Origin: Rhodospirillales bacterium RIFCSPLOWO2_12_FULL_67_15
GTDB lineage: Bacteria; Pseudomonadota; Alphaproteobacteria; Rhodospirillales; 2-12-FULL-67-15
Assembly: GCA_001830475.1 (NCBI GenBank)
Contig: MIAC01000060.1
Span: forward strand, 179-7,997
DNA length: 7,819 bases
Reading direction: 5' to 3'
Part shown: piece by piece, positions 6,415-7,819 of the stretch
Position numbering within the stretch: the first letter of the stretch is position 1
How the letters are laid out: each line of letters begins with the position of its first letter
Notes under the pieces: generated by a model
Database searches by the model: none
The model's input: only the letters and a program-made list of their open reading frames with translations
Told to the model about the DNA's origin: nothing
Made by a program: the position numbers and the translations under genes

Positions 6415-7045
6415 ACCCTGGTCTTCGACGCCATCCGCCGCAACCGTCGCGCCGGTCGTCTTCGTCGTCGACGACGATCAGGCGGCGCGCGAATCGCTTT
6501 CCTGGCTGATCGGGTCGGTTCATTTGCGCGTCGCGGCGTTCGCGTCGGCCGACGAGTTCCTGGTCGCCTACCCGCCGGGACAGCCGGGGTGCCTGATCGC
6601 CGACGTGCGCATGCCGGGCCTGAGCGGACTCGATTTGCAGGCGGAGCTCAAGCGGCGCGGGATCGAGATTCCCGTGATCGTCGTCACCGGCCACGGCGAC
6701 GTGCCGATGGCGGTGCGCGCCATGAAGGCCGGCGCCCTCGATTTCGTCGAGAAGCCGTTCAACGATCAGGTCCTGATCGATCTCGTGCAGAAGGCGGTCG
6801 AGACAAGCCTCGCCGGCGCGCGCGGGCAAGGGGAAAGACGCGACATCCAGGCCCGGCTCGATCAACTGACGCCGCGCGAGCGCCAGGTGCTCGGTATGAT
6901 CGCGGCCGGCGAATCGAACAAGGGCATCGCCCATGTCCTCGGCATCAGCGAAAAAACGGTCGAGGCCCACCGCGCGCACGTCATGGAAAAGATGCAGGCG
7001 CGCTCGCTCGCGGAGCTGATGAAGCTCGTCATTGCTCTCGATTGA
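6401..7045 (+). CDS. FixJ/TtrR-like response regulator with LuxR-type DNA-binding domain
   Basis: This 214-residue transcription factor is the probable partner of the overlapping sensor kinase. The receiver domain (about 18-135) has acidic residues D25-D26, phosphoacceptor D68 in IADVRMPG, T96 in VVTGHGD and K118 in EKPF. A short linker leads to the LuxR/GerE helix-turn-helix (about 155-212), with LTPRERQVL, the GxSNKGIA turn and EKTVEAHRAHV. The GGGGAGG ribosome binding site (6388-6394) lies 6 bases before the ATG, inside the kinase gene. An extension of about 15 residues, rich in Pro, Ser and Thr, precedes the receiver. Phosphorylation would be expected to promote dimerisation and DNA binding; the tandem repeat just downstream is a natural candidate target. 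Confidence 0.93.
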   Translation: MTPPKPWSSTPSAATVAPVVFVVDDDQAARESLSWLIGSVHLRVAAFASADEFLVAYPPGQPGCLIADVRMPGLSGLDLQAELKRRGIEIPVIVVTGHGDVPMAVRAMKAGALDFVEKPFNDQVLIDLVQKAVETSLAGARGQGERRDIQARLDQLTPRERQVLGMIAAGESNKGIAHVLGISEKTVEAHRAHVMEKMQARSLAELMKLVIALD

Positions 7046-7072
7046 CGGGACCTCAAAAAATTGTGGTCTTAT
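7042..7072 (+). promoter_or_regulatory. Alternative promoter candidate ahead of the DsrE-family gene
   Basis: TTGACG (7042-7047), overlapping the regulator's stop codon, matches 5 of 6 bases of the -35 consensus. TCTTAT (7067-7072) matches 4 of 6 of the -10. The 19-bp spacer is longer than ideal. A start near 7079 would fall inside the first half of the tandem repeat, so a protein bound there would block this promoter. Confidence 0.25.
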
Positions 7073-7074
7073 GA

Positions 7075-7116
7075 GGGAAAACCCCAATACCGTTTCGGGA
7101 AACCCCCTATTTCGGG
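7075..7116 (+). promoter_or_regulatory. Tandem direct repeat, candidate response-regulator operator
   Basis: Two 18-base units, GGGAAAACCCCAATACCG (7075-7092) and GGGAAACCCCCTATTTCG (7097-7114 plus bases to 7116), match at 14 of 18 positions. Their starts are 22 bp apart, about two helical turns. Repeats on one DNA face are what a dimeric LuxR/FixJ-type regulator would bind. The array ends just where the -35 of the next promoter candidate would be, as expected of an activator site. The site sits directly between the regulator gene and the DsrE-family gene. Assignment to that regulator is inference. Confidence 0.45.
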
Positions 7117-7139
7117 GCTTGCGGCGCGGCTCCTAGACT
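7111..7139 (+). promoter_or_regulatory. Candidate activator-dependent promoter of the DsrE-family gene
   Basis: TAGACT (7134-7139) could be a -10 box. Seventeen bases upstream, TTCGGG (7111-7116) would occupy the -35 position but is far from consensus and overlaps the end of the tandem repeat. A poor -35 covered by an activator site is typical of class II activation. Transcription would start near 7146, leaving a 50-base leader before the ATG at 7196. Confidence 0.3.
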
Positions 7140-7195
7140 GGGATTCACGGTTCGAAAGAACGTTTGGGAGCTTTGAAATCAAAGGGAGAACTCGC

Positions 7196-7660
7196 ATGAA
7201 GAAAACGTCATTGACGGCCGTTGCGACGGCGATCGCGCTCGCCGGGATGATCGGCGCCGCCACCTTCGCCCAGGCGGCGGAAACCACGCCCGGGAAACAT
7301 AAGGTCGTCTACCACATCAACTATGCCGGCGGCGATAAGGGTAAGCTTTATGAAGCCGCCATGACGAACGTCCAAAACCACATCAGCGCCGTCGGCGCCG
7401 ACAAGGCCGACATCAAGGTGGTGATGCATGGCCTCGGGCTCGACATGCTCATGGACGCCAAGACCAACGACAGCATCAGGGCCAAAATCAGCAGCTTGAA
7501 GAACCAGCAGGTCGCCTTCCAGGTCTGCGGCATCGCCTTGGAGCGCCGCAAGATCGACTATAAGAACCTCTACGACGTCTCCGAAGGCGACATCGTGCCT
7601 TCGGGCGTGGCCGAGATCGCCAAACTTCAGCATCAGGGCTACGCCTACATCAAGCCCTGA
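7196..7660 (+). CDS. Exported DsrE-family protein
   Basis: This small periplasmic protein has 154 residues. A signal peptide (MKKTSL, hydrophobic core, cleavage near AQA|A at 27/28) is followed by a single DsrE-like domain. That domain shows KVVYHINYAG (36-45), VVMHGLGLDML (75-85) and the conserved FQVCGIAL (108-115). C111, in the characteristic CG motif, is its only cysteine and would be the sulfur-carrying residue if the protein works like cytoplasmic DsrE/TusD. Exported members of the family exist but their function is poorly defined. The ATG at 7196 is set by AAGGGAGA a few bases upstream and by the signal peptide beginning there. The gene is monocistronic: it has its own promoter region and a strong terminator. 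Its place next to a TtrS/TtrR-like pair suggests sulfur-compound metabolism or sensing, by inference. Confidence 0.87.
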   Translation: MKKTSLTAVATAIALAGMIGAATFAQAAETTPGKHKVVYHINYAGGDKGKLYEAAMTNVQNHISAVGADKADIKVVMHGLGLDMLMDAKTNDSIRAKISSLKNQQVAFQVCGIALERRKIDYKNLYDVSEGDIVPSGVAEIAKLQHQGYAYIKP

Positions 7661-7683
7661 CGGCAGAAACGAGGATTGCTCGC

Positions 7684-7732
7684 GAACGGCGCCCCGATCG
7701 TTTTCAATAGAGTCGGGCGCCGTTCTTTTTTT
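7684..7732 (+). terminator. Strong intrinsic terminator of the DsrE-family gene
   Basis: GAACGGCGCC (7684-7693) pairs perfectly with GGCGCCGTTC (7716-7725). After a bulged C at 7694 the stem continues with CGA (7695-7697) and TCG (7713-7715). Seven T residues follow (7726-7732). The loop is about 15 bases. No matching T-run is present for the opposite strand, so it should act on the plus-strand gene only. Confidence 0.92.
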
Positions 7733-7739
7733 GGAAAAC

Positions 7740-7819
7740 TCACGCCGCTCGCGCGGCGGGCCGGAGCGGCCGGTCGGCGATCGGCAGGTGCAGCGCCGCC
7801 GCAGCAACCCCGAGGGCGA
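7740..7819 (-). CDS. C-terminal end of an unidentified minus-strand gene
   Basis: Reading down from the window edge, 25 codons remain open and end at TGA (7742-7740). The visible tail includes LGVAAAALHLPIADRPLRP and is alanine-rich and hydrophobic, then basic. That is the kind of ending seen on a last transmembrane helix and cytoplasmic tail, for instance in an MFS-type transporter. This is too little to assign a family. Codon use is GC-rich like the neighbours, and the stop sits just beyond the convergent terminator, as expected for a real gene end. Confidence 0.45.
   Translation of the reverse strand, partial: ALGVAAAALHLPIADRPLRPAARAA

Noticed and set aside
7691..7701. The 11-base match CGCCCCGATCG in the last terminator to the right end of repeat copy B
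   Set aside because: Similarity stops at these bases and the terminator stem explains the sequence by itself. It is probably chance in GC-rich DNA.
1..7819. CRISPR arrays, tRNA or rRNA genes, insertion sequences, phage or toxin-antitoxin genes
   Set aside because: No regularly spaced repeats, RNA-gene sequences, transposase motifs or paired small genes were seen.

Overview
The window looks like chromosomal DNA from a GC-rich alphaproteobacterium, perhaps close to Rhodospirillales. This is inferred from the high GC content, GC-rich third codon positions, an IalB-family secreted protein, a Rhizobium etli-type asparaginase and a FixJ-class regulator. No tRNA, rRNA, CRISPR array, transposase or phage gene is visible. 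Genes are tightly packed on both strands.

Layout, left to right. (1) On the minus strand, an IalB-like exported protein (1133-1741) is followed by rlmN (1-999, cut by the left edge), the 23S rRNA/tRNA adenine-C2 methyltransferase. (2) On the plus strand, a COG4448-type L-asparaginase (1847-2920) ends in an intrinsic terminator. (3) Convergent to it is a TrmH/SpoU-family RNA methyltransferase (2995-3582, minus). (4) Divergent from that, 31 bp away, a plus-strand series begins: a zinc-free quinone-oxidoreductase-like MDR protein (3614-4597), a TtrS-like sensor kinase with a periplasmic PhnD-type domain (4594-6414) and a FixJ/TtrR-like response regulator (6401-7045). All three overlap and are probably translationally coupled. 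(5) A 150-bp regulatory gap with a tandem repeat precedes a small exported DsrE-family protein (7196-7660), which ends in a strong terminator. (6) The last 80 bp hold the C-terminal end of an unidentified minus-strand gene.

The most striking observation is a GC-rich palindromic repeat of about 81 bp present twice in the same orientation, 74 of 81 positions identical. One copy (1046-1126) fills most of the gap between the IalB-like gene and rlmN. The other (2480-2560) lies inside the asparaginase gene as exactly 27 codons, keeping the frame and all expected catalytic residues. This resembles in concept the Rickettsia palindromic elements that insert into protein-coding genes, but the sequence is not one I recognise.

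A second theme is a probable signalling unit. The sensor kinase and regulator are built like the tetrathionate-sensing TtrS/TtrR pair. The adjacent exported DsrE protein, a family tied to sulfur trafficking, sits behind a candidate binding site for a LuxR/FixJ-type regulator. No tetrathionate reductase genes are in view, so the signal and the full regulon are unknown.
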